The notes under the pieces are model-generated. The model was given only the letters and a program-made list of their open reading frames with translations, did no database searches and was not told where the DNA came from. Source: Chara braunii (Eukaryota > Streptophyta > Charophyceae > Charales > Characeae). Taken from it: a stretch of DNA of 23,711 bases. The DNA lies in contig BFEA01000472.1 of the NCBI GenBank assembly GCA_003427395.1, positions 365,945 through 389,655 of the forward strand, in the 5' to 3' direction. The position numbers and the translations under genes are program-made. This document shows positions 1 through 9,165 of this stretch, one piece after another; the first letter of the stretch is position 1; every line of letters starts with the position of its first letter.

Positions 1-41
<41 letters not shown>
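1..41. repeat. (AG)n microsatellite
   Basis: Uninterrupted AG dinucleotides occupy the left edge of the window, so the tract may continue outside it. It is the first of several long simple repeats here. Confidence 0.97.
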
Positions 42-44
<3 letters not shown>

Positions 45-189
45 AATGGTAAAAATGGAATATCGATCAAATTACGGCCACGATCTGCTTCGCTATTGCA
101 ATGATTCTTTTAAATTTATTTTATAATTTATATTTTTCTTGTAGAAATCACAACAAAATCTGCAAGCACTCCAATTTTCAGATTTTTTC

Positions 190-435
190 ACACATTCTTC
201 TGAGCCCCAAAACTCATTGAAGTTGGAGTACTTTTTTCGTTGGCCCACACATGAAAATATGCTGAATCGACACGACGATTATTCCACGTTTTTTTTTTTT
301 TTTTAACGATATTTTTCCTGGAAAGAGCACGACCTAATCTAGGGATTATCAAATTTTTATTTTTTTTCTGTGAATTCCTCTGACCACAAAAAAAATCGGC
401 AAATTTGTCACTTGCAAATTGCGGGACTGGACCCA
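190..435 (-). mobile_element. Decayed relative of the TTAA-flanked element at 5068-5455
   Basis: Read on the minus strand, this stretch aligns with about 5150-5350. Shared landmarks in the same order are a GGGTCCA-TCCCGC-ATTTGCAA block, CCGATTTTTT, TCAGA-GA-TTCA, a GGTCGTG-TCTTTC block and then an A-rich run. No inverted ends could be placed around it, so it is annotated as a diverged, probably truncated family member. T-runs and A-runs inside it are common in short non-autonomous elements. No coding potential is seen. Confidence 0.55.
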
Positions 436-640
436 CCGGTATCCTCCACCTTGGACAGCCAGCTCATGGAACTCCCGGCAATGCCTCCGCTTCTTACTTC
501 TTTTTGGGGTCCGCATCTACCTGAGGACAAGTCGTTTTTTTTTCCAAAAGTCCCGGTTCTACGAGAGGTAGTTGTAGGTCGCCCGCAACATCGCCAAGAA
601 CCATTCCCCCCAAAACTTTTGCCCCTTAACAACCCACTTG

Positions 641-791
641 CGTCCTGGTCACCCGCCGCTGAAAATGCAACACCTTGGCACAAATGTTGTAAGACCACCA
701 GTCTTGTTCGTGCCAAAGTGGACGCAATGGGGAAAAGCGTCCTGGTCACCCCCCACTTGACGTGACTCATACTTCACAGACCACCAGTCTT
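641..791 (+). repeat. Short tandem duplication, two units of about 85-97 bp
   Basis: CGTCCTGGTCACCC occurs at 641-654 and 738-751, and the small palindromic motif AGACCACCAGTCTT occurs at 692-705 and 778-791. The order is the same in each unit. The motif contains ACCACCAGTC, which is exactly the inverted end of the element at 5068-5455. This suggests the duplication derives from the edge of a related element. Confidence 0.6.

Positions 792-870
<79 letters not shown>
790..870. repeat. Compound microsatellite (CTGT)n(CT)n
   Basis: About thirteen CTGT units run directly into a CT dinucleotide tract, followed by an interrupted C/CT stretch. Open frames across it encode only low-complexity Ser/Leu/Cys or Arg/Glu peptides and are not genes. 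Confidence 0.97.
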
Positions 871-871
<1 letters not shown>

Positions 872-959
872 CCCCCCCCTCTCTCTCTGTCTCTCTTGCG
901 AGCTGCGAATTGATTGCGTTGTATTTGTGTTTTGTCGCGTTCCCTATACACACACTTAA

Positions 960-986
960 GGTGTGTGTGTGTGTGTGTGTGTGCAT

Positions 987-1047
<61 letters not shown>
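960..1047. repeat. Compound microsatellite (GT)n(GA)n
   Basis: A GT tract with one CATG interruption passes at about 1010 into a GA tract. Open frames here are artefacts of the simple repeat. Confidence 0.97.
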
Positions 1048-1048
<1 letters not shown>

Positions 1049-1865
1049 AGGAGCAAGAACGAGTGCAATATCACAGCTCACGTGCACTCAACTCCGCACA
1101 GATACATAGCACAAACACGAGCTTCAGTGAAACTCCCGCTTATACTCCTCATATTAAAAATTAAAGCTCACTCCTTCCGACACACACTGCCCTGACGCGT
1201 TTCGCTGTCAGCGTGCCTCAACAGTTTCTTCAGGAGGCTATGAACGAGAAATGCATAACTCATGCAGCGGAGAGAGATATAATCTTTATACCTCCCTTGC
1301 TCTTTAAATATTGTTCCTCGCTTGGGACCAATCACAACGAGATCTTTTGAGAAGCTCTTATCCTACTTGCTACTATCCTACCGCGGCACCATCCTCTACT
1401 ACCCTACCATCTACTATGCATTCAAACTTTCACCCAACAGATGTTGGGATCGAGCCTTACGAGGCACTACCTGGGCTAGCTCCTTTTTGGAGTTGCCCAT
1501 CTTATAAGCAGAAAAGCGCGACCATTTTCGGTCGCGAGATCATCGGATCTCACAACAACAAACGGCCGCATTGATTCAGCATGGTCCTATGTGAAGGATG
1601 ACACGCACAAATCGAGAAATGGCCTAGTGTTTTTTTTATTCCCTGTAGGGAATCGAACTCGGGTCCGACACATCAGAGGGGAAGGGGGAAGATGCCAACA
1701 AGGCGTAGTACTGGCCGTTGACTTATGTCAACAACATTCTTATTGTAAAAAAAACAAGCAAACCAGAATGCGGCAAATGACGCCCAAGGATGTGGCTGGG
1801 GAGTACACTCCCCAAGGAAGACATCTGGCGCCCGTTGAAAACGGGCAGCCGTTTTCCTCGTGGAG

Positions 1866-1945
1866 GTAAGTTGTTCTTTCTGGTTTGTTTTTTTTTCAGT
1901 TTTTAGATTTGTTTATTTTAGATTCTTTATTTTTATTTCTCTTAG
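1866..1945 (+). other. Intron-like segment (80 bp), tentative
   Basis: The segment starts GAG|GTAAGTTGTT, a near-consensus 5' splice site, and runs through a T-rich tract to TTTCTCTTAG. The upstream frame from 1591 is open up to the putative donor. The downstream side is T-rich and not convincingly exonic, so this may be chance. It is listed because an equally long segment with the same GTAAGTTG start lies at 2282-2361. Confidence 0.2.
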
Positions 1946-1963
1946 ATTTTTTTTTCCCTTTCT

Positions 1964-2003
1964 CGTTTTACGAGCTTCTGAAAGTGTCCGCTCGTCGAAA
2001 ACG
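1964..2003. other. Stem-loop, 12 bp with a 2-base bulge
   Basis: CGTTTTACGAGC (1964-1975) pairs with GCTCGT(cg)AAAACG (1990-2003) across a 14-base loop. An adjacent alternative fold (CCG-TCGT/ACGA-CGG, 1988-2008) uses some of the same bases, so two mutually exclusive hairpins are possible. Confidence 0.75.
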
Positions 2004-2281
2004 AACGGGCTGAGTTTTCTACTTGGCACCTGGTATCATGCAACTTCCTACGAAAGGATGAACAAAATCGAAAGAATGTACCCCTACAACGCAAAGACAT
2101 GCACTCCTAACCACGTGTGTGGGGGGGGAAGGAAGGAAAAAACGGGGAAAGGTTACCAACTTACCTGTGGCAAATCTCGTGGTACTTCCTTCAATAGGTT
2201 AAGCAAAATTGAATGAATCGACCCCGGAGACATGGGGATATACATCGCTACGATTTGCTCGACAATGGGAAGGTAGGAAAG

Positions 2282-2361
2282 GTAAGTTGTTATTATTTTC
2301 TCTTTTGTTTTTTATTTTTTATTTTTTTTACTTTTGATGTTTTCCCTTCCTTCTCATTCAG
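2282..2361 (+). other. Intron-like segment (80 bp) between two open stretches
   Basis: AAAG|GTAAGTTG at 2278-2289 fits a 5' splice site. A long pyrimidine-rich tract then ends in CTCATTCAG|GAAAAG at 2361. Joining the two sides keeps a short frame open, Lys- and Ala-rich on the right, ending in a stop near 2450. A second frame is also open for a shorter distance. No protein family is recognised and the flanks are built of hairpins, so a spliced gene is only a possibility. Confidence 0.3.
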
Positions 2362-2478
2362 GAAAAGAAAGCAGGCGTCATTGCTGGAGCAACAGGCGCC
2401 AACTCAAAGGCTGAAACTAAGAAAAAAAAAGGAAGCCAACGAAACAACTAGCTCGTAAAGAACAGTTTTTTGAACTGT

Positions 2479-2500
2479 GTGGGAGCATATAGGCTCCCAC
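2479..2500. other. Stem-loop, 8 bp perfect
   Basis: GTGGGAGC (2479-2486) pairs with GCTCCCAC (2493-2500) over a 6-base AT-rich loop. It directly abuts another hairpin (ACAGTT/AACTGT, 2462-2478), giving two stems back to back. Confidence 0.85.
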
Positions 2501-2607
2501 TTCGTTTCTGCAACAGATGACTATGGCCGCGATATCTTAAATCTCGCAGTCCACAATGTGTGCGGGAGAGAGAGAGATGAGTGAGAGAGGGGACGTGAGA
2601 TTTAGGA

Positions 2608-2664
2608 GGGGGAGGTCCTACCTCTCCCAACCTCACAACTACCCTCCCCGTTTTCAGGGGAGGG
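2608..2664. other. Two adjacent G/C-rich stem-loops
   Basis: GGGGGAGGT/ACCTCTCCC (2608-2628, loop CCT, one G-T pair) is followed by CCCTCCCC/GGGGAGGG (2642-2664, 7-base loop). The purine-rich and pyrimidine-rich sides could also pair with each other, allowing alternative folds. Confidence 0.8.
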
Positions 2665-2789
2665 CAGAGAAAAGTAAGGAGGGGGCAATTGCATATAACT
2701 GCATGAACTTGGCCGAGAGAATGGCCAGGCGCGTGCAGTTAGATTTAGTTTTAACTTTCTTTTCTTTTTGTTTGTTTCTTTTTTTTCTT

Positions 2790-2809
2790 GTGAGGACACT
2801 TGTCCTCAC
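2790..2809. other. Stem-loop, 9 bp perfect with 2-base loop
   Basis: GTGAGGACA pairs with TGTCCTCAC around only two bases. That makes it a near-perfect palindrome, able to extrude as a cruciform or to fold in RNA. It follows a T-rich tract. Confidence 0.85.
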
Positions 2810-2847
2810 GTGGTGCTAACTTTGGCAGAAGCTGCCAGAGGTCAATG

Positions 2848-2876
2848 TCAGGCTCCCGTTTTTAGAGGGAGCCTGA
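2848..2876. other. Stem-loop, 10 bp perfect
   Basis: TCAGGCTCCC (2848-2857) pairs with GGGAGCCTGA (2867-2876) around a 9-base loop. It is one of the strongest stems in the hairpin-dense region. No U-run follows, and a bacterial-type terminator is not expected in this genome. Confidence 0.88.
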
Positions 2877-3147
2877 AATCGGAGGGGTCATAAAAAGAAA
2901 AGGCTAAGTACAACATTTCCCCCGATGTATCTGCCCTGGAAAAAAAGTCCAAGTACATCAAACTGAAAGGGGCTGTATCTCTCCAACGCCTTATCAGAAA
3001 AATAAAATAAAAACATCTTTGGAAATGACAAAATCCCAGCTACCTTGTGAAATTCCGAGATAGCTGGAAAAAAGAAAAGAAAAAGAAAATAAGGGCAACT
3101 AAAAAAAATGCCCTCACTAAGGTTGTGGCTGTGGTGTGGCCACAGTT

Positions 3148-3176
3148 AGCCCTGGATCTTGGCCAGATCAAGGGCT
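3148..3176. other. Stem-loop, AGCCCT-GATC stem
   Basis: AGCCCT/AGGGCT with inner GATC/GATC around TTGGCCA gives a 10-bp stem with a small internal bulge. It follows directly on TGTGGC/GCCACA (3124-3144). Confidence 0.75.
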
Positions 3177-3244
3177 CACTTCGAGCCCACGATTTTGCCT
3201 GGGGGGTGGAGTGACGTCCAACCCTCCTTAGCCACTATACAATA

Positions 3245-3264
3245 GGCAGTTGTCCCCAACTGCC
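3245..3264. other. Stem-loop, 8 bp perfect with 4-base loop
   Basis: GGCAGTTG (3245-3252) pairs with CAACTGCC (3257-3264) around TCCC. It marks the right edge of the densest hairpin cluster. Confidence 0.85.
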
Positions 3265-3524
3265 ACACAAAGCACTCGTGCTGCTAGTGTGTGACGAACA
3301 CACTTGAGTGTTGCGAAGCTGCTGGAGGTGTTGCTTGAGGCATCGTGGGAGGAGGCTGGAAGTCTGCAGAGGAGAGCGAGGAGAGGAGTTGGGCAGCCAT
3401 AGCCAAGGCACAAAGCACTCTGCTCCCCTTCCCTTTGGCTTGTGCTGGTCCCACGGGACGCTGCGGGACTACGACGGTATGACATTGTAAAATTTAGATA
3501 TGGGGCCCAAATTTTATTAATTTT

Positions 3525-3806
3525 GGCCAGCCATTTTTTTCACTTTAGTGGGGAGATGCTGCCAAAATTTTACAGCGGCGGGTAAGCGGTGGCAAGGCTA
3601 TCAATAGCGGTACCGACGGATCAGACCTACGGCAAGCCATATTTTTACTTGAGTGGGGAGGTGATGCCAATTGTTTTCGGCAGTAAGCAGCGGGTGGCTA
3701 CGCTGTTGGCGACGGCACCAGGCTGAACAAATTTGCGGCAAGTCATTTTCCCCACTTCTGTGGGAAAGTGCTAATGAAAATTATTAGCCCTAACGGTAAT
3801 AATTTT
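3525..3806 (+). repeat. Tandem repeat, about 105-bp unit, ~2.6 copies
   Basis: Units begin at about 3525, 3630 and 3735 with GGCAAGYCAT-type sequence, followed by a T-rich run, a small hairpin and TGCTRCCAAAATTTT-like sequence. The small hairpin differs in every unit but still pairs: CACT/AGTG, ACT/AGT, CCCAC/GTGGG. The last unit ends in a strong hairpin AAAATTATTA/TAATAATTTT (3777-3806). The block ACTTTTAG-GGGA-GTGCT-CCAAAATTTT also occurs in the 122-bp repeats at about 19740-20110 and, in reverse, at 10985-11560, so the families are related. Confidence 0.7.
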
Positions 3807-3928
3807 GGCCACATTATGCTGTCGAAATTCAAGGCCGTCAGGATAAACTAAGTGGAAGGGAAGTGCTGGACGCCGGCAATGACGTCAATAATTACCGCTT
3901 TTATGTGAGAATTGGTGGGGAGGTGACA

Positions 3929-3946
3929 TTTTATTTTATTTTATTT
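3929..3946. repeat. (TTTTA)n microsatellite
   Basis: Three and a half TTTTA units. Nothing coding adjoins it. Confidence 0.85.
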
Positions 3947-4129
3947 CGCGCTAGCAAAATGCCGGATGACCCGCAATTGTCCAGGTGGGACCGGTGGGAC
4001 ACGTGAGTGGGTCAAGCGGTATCGGCAAGGGGAGAGTGATCCTTTAATTTTTGTGCGAGCGATAAGAGACTATTTTGACAAACGGCATCATCTGGAAGTT
4101 AGAAAGGAGGACGTGGGACTGCTTGGAAC

Positions 4130-4215
4130 CGCTTGGTAGTAGTGGGCATCGCCGCGAACCACTCGGTACCAGTTGGTAATAATGCGAACCACTTGGTATT
4201 ACTTGGCACAGACGT
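4130..4215 (+). repeat. Short degenerate tandem motif CGAACCACTYGGTA
   Basis: CGAACCACTCGGTAC and CGAACCACTTGGTAT recur about 34 bases apart, with shorter ACTTGGYA or AGTTGGTA echoes on both sides. It is a small local tandem array. The open frame on the opposite strand (4325-4044) is a by-product of the repeat. Confidence 0.5.
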
Positions 4216-4275
4216 GAGACGCCTAGAACTAGTTGGAACTCGAGGGACTTACCGCCTTCGCGTCTGGGACTGCCG

Positions 4276-4290
4276 CACGAGATACTCGTG
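4276..4290. other. Stem-loop, 6 bp with 3-base loop
   Basis: CACGAG pairs with CTCGTG around ATA. It is an isolated short palindrome in otherwise featureless sequence between 4215 and 4560. Confidence 0.6.
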
Positions 4291-4752
4291 AGTCGGGTGT
4301 TGACCGAGACTAGTAACTTGCGCAATTTATACCCAAGGCAACAGTTTCTTCAACGAGGCGCGTCGGTTACTTGAGTTCTTTTACTTGAACGAGGTCTCAA
4401 CGAACTTTCGTTACTCAGGTCAGAAGGCTCAGTCCGATTATTTCTCCTTCCTTCTCTGCATTTCTGATTCGTCTAAGTTGTTCCCCCTCGTGTTGAGGTC
4501 CAAGGTAGTCTATCTGATTTTGAGTCTGATGATTCTCTCGTTCTAGGAAGAAATTCGGGGCGGGGGTTCGTTGCTTTAGGAGCCGACCTTGTTATGGATC
4601 TGAGTGGACCGTTTTTACGGGGGAGTACTTTACAATTCGGTGGAGACTACCCGACTTCTGAGATCCGAGCTTTCGGCTCAGGCGAGGAGGAGGAGTACTC
4701 CAGACCTTTTCCTAGAGGGTGGGACACAAGACGATTAAAGGATCGGAATTGG

Positions 4753-4827
4753 TTTTCCCTTGTACCTTTATACAGGGAAAAAACTGAAAATTAATATAAT
4801 TTTTAGTGGCCACCTTAGGTGTCACTA
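4753..4827. other. Two adjacent stem-loops
   Basis: TTTTCCCT(t)GTA pairs with TAC-AGGGAAAA (4753-4781, 11 bp with one bulge). Next, TAGTG..CACCT pairs with AGGTG..CACTA (4804-4827, 10 bp around one base). They follow an open frame (4594-4794) whose product I do not recognise and which I do not call as a gene. Confidence 0.75.
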
Positions 4828-5063
4828 ATGCATGGGGAGCTGCTATCAAAAGAAGCCTAGTTCATGTACCTACTAGTGTCTGAAGGAGTGCGAATAAGCG
4901 CTACTTTTCGTGGTTGGACCGTGACATAAGAATCACGACACAGAAAAGAGGGATAAGGGTAAAGAGATTTATGCAGATAATTTATATTGATAAGTTATTA
5001 CTTTTTATTCAGATGCATACTAAAGAGGTGATCATTCGACTTTTTCAAACAAGCGAGGCAGTG

Positions 5064-5459
5064 TTAAACCACCAGTCGTCCCGCCAGCTGAAACCCCTCG
5101 GCCCGGTGAGCTACGATCGGGTTGTACATAGGGGCGGCGACCACCGTTCGTCACCGGCGGGTCCAATCCCGCCATTTGCAAACGCCGATTTTTTGAGCTC
5201 AGAAGAGTTCATCAAAAGCTCTGCAAATTTGAGGGTCCGTAGAATCGGTCGTGATCTTTCAGGGGAAAATTATCAGGAAAAAAAAAATAAGTTTGACCGT
5301 CAAAAATTCGCCATGTCAATTTGGTGCATTTTCGCAAATCCCATTTTTTCAGGTCCGACCGGTTTTCCACTTCATACTACCGATACCCCTGAGGATTCTG
5401 ACGCAGGGGGACTACTGGTACCCCCGAGGTTTTTGACGTAAGGGGGACTGGTGGTTTAA
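5064..5459 (+). mobile_element. TTAA-flanked short inverted-repeat element (MITE-like)
   Basis: The element proper is 5068-5455. ACCACCAGTC at 5068-5077 is exactly mirrored by GACTGGTGGT at 5446-5455, and TTAA lies immediately outside on both sides (5064-5067, 5456-5459). Weaker inverted similarity continues inward for about 25 more bases. At about 390 bp with no transposase it fits a non-autonomous DNA element. A TTAA target duplication is characteristic of piggyBac-type transposition, but the ends do not begin with the usual piggyBac CCY motif, so the superfamily is uncertain. Overlapping open frames look incidental. Confidence 0.75.
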
Positions 5460-5515
5460 ACTGGATAGTTGTGCTAACACGATCCCACATAGGCATGATG
5501 CAGGAAGGACCTCTA

Positions 5516-5870
5516 GTCTACAAACCGCACAAAAGTTTTTTCGGATAGAGACGAACCGCGATTTTGGGACGGAAGTTCGATAAATTCTCCACGAAGTTAT
5601 GTTTTTAGGGAAGAGCGTGAACTTCATATAGTGCGATACGACTTCGTGCCTTCTTTTCCAACACGGGATTTTGAGGATATGAATCTCATAGTAGTTCATG
5701 AAGCGAATCGGAGGACGCTCCAAAAATAAAAAAAATGTTTCTACGTATTCTGCTATGGTTGAACAACCTACAAAGACCTTTCTGTTTGCTTTACCATGTA
5801 GGTGGATTCGGGCGAACATGTTCAATATCCTTTACTCTGAAAGTTTTCCGATCGATTCATTCGAGGATGA
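5516..5870 (+). pseudogene. Decayed coding repeat unit 1 (unrecognised domain)
   Basis: With frameshifts, this stretch reads VYKPHKSFF, then IVRYDF and RDF, then IVVHEANRR, then FLRILLWLNN and PF. The same order is seen in units 2 and 3 (VYDPSVIFF, IIRYGF, RDF, LTVRHNEGSRR, FFLVILLRFNE, GPFD). Stops and at least two frame changes show it is not expressed as an intact protein. I do not recognise the family. The antisense frame of 137 codons (5825-5412) is treated as a shadow. Confidence 0.55.
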
Positions 5871-6122
5871 GGAGTACGAAATCGGGGAGCATCTGCGTGA
5901 ATGACGTTTTGTGTAATTAGAAACTGGTCAATGAAAGAGAGTTATAAAAAATAAATATCCGAGGAAATTTGTATGTTCTCCTAAGAACTATTTGTGTTTT
6001 CTCTTTTCGAAATGCCTACGGTAACCGCCATCATCATGCTCTTTCCAAGCAGGGAGGCTGTCGCAAGATATATATTTCAGACATAAAGGCGATGGGTGAT
6101 TTTAGAAAAAGTCGGTTGAATG

Positions 6123-6416
6123 GTCTACGATCCAATCGTCGTGTTTCCTCCAGGAAGGGAATTGCGGACGGATTGCGACACGACAAGGAAGCCACTGAGA
6201 ACTTTCTTATTTATCACCTCGACTTATCAACAGATTTTCGAATCAAGCTTCGTGAGAATTCGACGGTCAGGCTGGGATAACCTGCACATAGTATTTGGGT
6301 ACGAGGATAATGAGTTGCATGTTCATTTCAATCATAAGACAAGATGGATGTATCTGCGGCTCGTTCTGTACTACAATGCCCGCGTAGGTCCGTTTGACGA
6401 GATCGAGTTCATATAG
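6123..6416 (+). pseudogene. Decayed coding repeat unit 2
   Basis: This is the best-preserved single frame of the array. It runs from VYDPIVVFPPGRE through FLFITS, HVHFNHKTRW and MYLRLVLYYN to GPFDEIEF before a stop at about 6414. It aligns with unit 3 starting from VYDP at 6722 (607 and 599 bp between successive VY motifs; about 600 bp between GPFD motifs). Downstream (about 6515-6605) another open stretch reads LYKELKATPNTLAELQSF, which may be linker of the same ancestral protein. Function is unknown. Confidence 0.6.
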
Positions 6417-6721
6417 CGAATTTGAGTCAACCGCTTCGAAAATTCAGGAAGTGAAAGGTGTGACATAGCCACCTATTGGAACCGACTAGGTTATCTGTGA
6501 CGACTTCTTGGCGCATAAGATAAATCAATTGTATAAAGAATTAAAAGCAACTCCCAATACTTTAGCGGAGTTGCAATCCTTTCTGGCAAAAGTTTGTTCG
6601 AATTTTATAGAAGACGTGTGAGACGGTGATAGTAACTCTTTTTCACACATGTGAGGAGGCAAGTGAATGGATATCAAGTACTGAAGACAACGGAAACGGC
6701 TTGATGCAGACAGGACGACTA

Positions 6722-7114
6722 GTATACGATCCATCTGTCATTTTTTTCGAAAATGGCAGACCACGATTGTTGTGAAGAATCTTGAGACGACCTTCAAGGA
6801 GTTATCTAATTAGCACTGCGTACGGATTTGACATTATTCGATATGGGTTCGCCCCTCAACGAGACTTCAACGGTGCATATCTGACGGTTCGACACAACGA
6901 AGGATCACGGCGATATGTTGAGAATGTTCCTGAAGTGAAATGGTTCTTCTTAGTTATTCTGCTACGTTTCAACGAGCAGCATGGACCCTTCGATTATGTC
7001 CACCAGTATCGTCGGACTCTATTGGGCATATTTCGACGCTTCAGACGGATTATTTTCGCTGTGGCAGATTTCGAGCGTGAGGAGCGACGATTGTTTTCGC
7101 TGATCAACTCTTAG
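6722..7114 (+). pseudogene. Decayed coding repeat unit 3
   Basis: It reads VYDPSVIFFENGRPRLL, a stop, then RRPSRSYLISTAYGFDIIRY with RDF, LTVRHNEGSRR, FFLVILLRFNE, GPFDYVHQYRR and a C-terminal REERRLFSLINS before the stop at 7112. Only one in-frame stop interrupts it, so it is one of the younger or better preserved units. Its repeated order with units 1 and 2 is the evidence that the region was once a tandem-domain gene or tandem gene copies. Confidence 0.6.
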
Positions 7115-7399
7115 TTGTGTTTTTCTTGTGAGCAAATGAACGGTGGATGACATGATTTTACCATGGAGAGATATCTTCTTGTTTGTGACACACATGAGGA
7201 CGATATAATCAGAGGAGCGGAACGACTTTTGCGGGTTCGAGATGACACTCCTACCAAGTGGAGCGGTTTCATCGGGATACTCTGAAACGACGAGGGGTTT
7301 TTCCCTACCACTTGCGCGGATTTCTGGGCCAATACGGCTCTAACTTTTGAGGAGTTTTATGGTTACACCCTGTATTTCCACCGCGCGAGTAATTTTAAT

Positions 7400-7590
7400 G
7401 TCTCTCTCGAGTCATTGTGAGTATGAAGATCACCTCGTCCGGTAGCCGTTTCGATGTCGTCTGGATCCGTAACAACGAGACCCGACACTTATTTGGACTG
7501 AGTCAGCCTCTTCGAGTCATAGTGTGGAGACTAGCCTCGTGGATGGTCTCCCTCTATGGTACTCAAATTGTTAGAGAATGTGAGGTGGAC
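7400..7590 (+). pseudogene. Possible decayed coding repeat unit 4
   Basis: RFDVVWIRNNETRHLF followed by LRVIVWRLASW and SLYG resembles the RHNEGSRR...VILLRFNE...GPFD half of unit 3, at the expected spacing (about 575 bp after it). The N-terminal half cannot be traced. A second weak match (KWSGFIGIL, about 7256-7285) lies too close to unit 3 to be in phase. Confidence 0.35.
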
Positions 7591-7788
7591 GGATGACGAC
7601 CCTGGTATTCAACGACAGCGAGCTTACGTGATTGGATCTGTTGGAGGCTCAGGCACGTAGAGGACGACAAATTTACCAAGGCTGGACACCGTTTTCTGGA
7701 AACTTAACTTGATTTTCAGAAGAACACCTCGCGTAAATTAATCTCGTTGAGGGAGTCATATAACTTATGACTTCACGAGGTAGTATCT

Positions 7789-7810
7789 AAACAAAAACAA
7801 AAACAAAAAC
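7789..7810. repeat. (AAAAC)n microsatellite
   Basis: Four AAAAC-type units. From here to 8250 the sequence is AT-rich and I see no gene or repeat. Confidence 0.85.
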
Positions 7811-8546
<736 letters not shown>

Positions 8547-8683
8547 ATATATATATATATATATTGCTTTATGGAGGGCATGTTTGACCGTACCTTGATA
8601 AGTTATATATATATATGTATATTTATGTGAGTATTGTATGTATGAGACTAGGGTTAAATTGTGGTTTTCATGCTTGATTGAGA

Positions 8684-9165
8684 CCGCGTTAGTCGACCGG
8701 CGTACATTTCATCCTTAGGAGATTAACGCCCTAAGTGACGAGCAACGTACGTGTTCGATAAGCGTTTCAATCGCGTGTACTTATACTACAGCGAGCGAGC
8801 AAACGCCCTCGGCTGACTCACCTCTGCGATTGCATGTAAAAACTTTCACATGTGGGTCAGTAGCTCGGTGGGGATATGCCCCTAAGGGTGGTGACAGCCC
8901 CTTAGGGAAAAAAGTTTATGCCCCGGGGAAACATATCATGTCGTAGGGGACCGCGGAATGTACAGTTGGCGCAACCGACTAGAGCAGCAAAGGGACGACA
9001 CGACCGAGGCCGTATCGGCAGTTCATGGAATTATTTATGCGTCGTCCCCAAATTGTCTTTTTGTTTTGTTTTTTGTTTAACTCCTGCGTGACATGGTCGG
9101 GAGGGCCCCCGCCTCTTTGCGAGAAAAGGTTGTGGCCGATGTGCTCGACAACGCAAACCGACCAA
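8684..9165 (+). repeat. Terminal module, copy A (partial, forward)
   Basis: Landmarks in common with copy C (21294-21715), in order: TAGTCGACCGGCG, CACCTCTGCGATTG, CAGTAGCTCGGYGGGGATA, GGTGGTGACA-CCCCTT, ATGTCG-GGGG, GCGTGACRYGG and GATGTGCTCGACAACG. The half that would correspond to 20850-21290 is missing. It meets copy B head-to-head at about 9166. Confidence 0.7.

Larger units (their letters stand above)
1430..3280. repeat. Hairpin-dense region: unrelated perfect stem-loops
   Basis: I see more than twenty short stem-loops with no common sequence. They include 1433-1448 (CCCAAC/GTTGGG), 1472-1499, 1517-1536 (CGCGACC), 1537-1550, 1638-1653, 1717-1732, 1797-1814 (TGGGGAGT), 1830-1846 (GCCCGTT, 3-base loop), 1964-2003, 2374-2400, 2462-2478, 2479-2500, 2608-2628, 2642-2664, 2710-2727, 2790-2809, 2823-2837, 2848-2876, 2919-2959, 3036-3067, 3092-3114, 3124-3144, 3148-3176, 3203-3224 and 3245-3264. 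About eight have stems of 8 bp or more. By a simple 4^-n estimate with loops of 2-20 bases, less than one such stem is expected in 1.85 kb. T-rich tracts separate the clusters. What the region is remains unknown. Confidence 0.7.

Noticed and set aside
649-1164. Open frames of 65-141 codons across the CTGT, CT, GT and GA tracts
   Set aside because: They are translations of simple repeats.
1638-1665. Possible minus-strand B box (GAGTTCGATTCCC) of a tRNA-derived SINE
   Set aside because: No A box at the right distance and no cloverleaf; the sequence is also part of a local hairpin.
2848-2876. Strong hairpin as a transcription terminator
   Set aside because: No U-tract follows and intrinsic terminators of this type are not expected in a nuclear genome.
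4594-4794. 66-codon frame with an acidic Glu-rich stretch
   Set aside because: No homologue recognised, no supporting splice or promoter signal, and it ends in a hairpin cluster.
5412-5825. 137-codon minus-strand frame
   Set aside because: It lies antisense to decayed coding unit 1, overlaps the TTAA element's right end, and has no recognisable motif.
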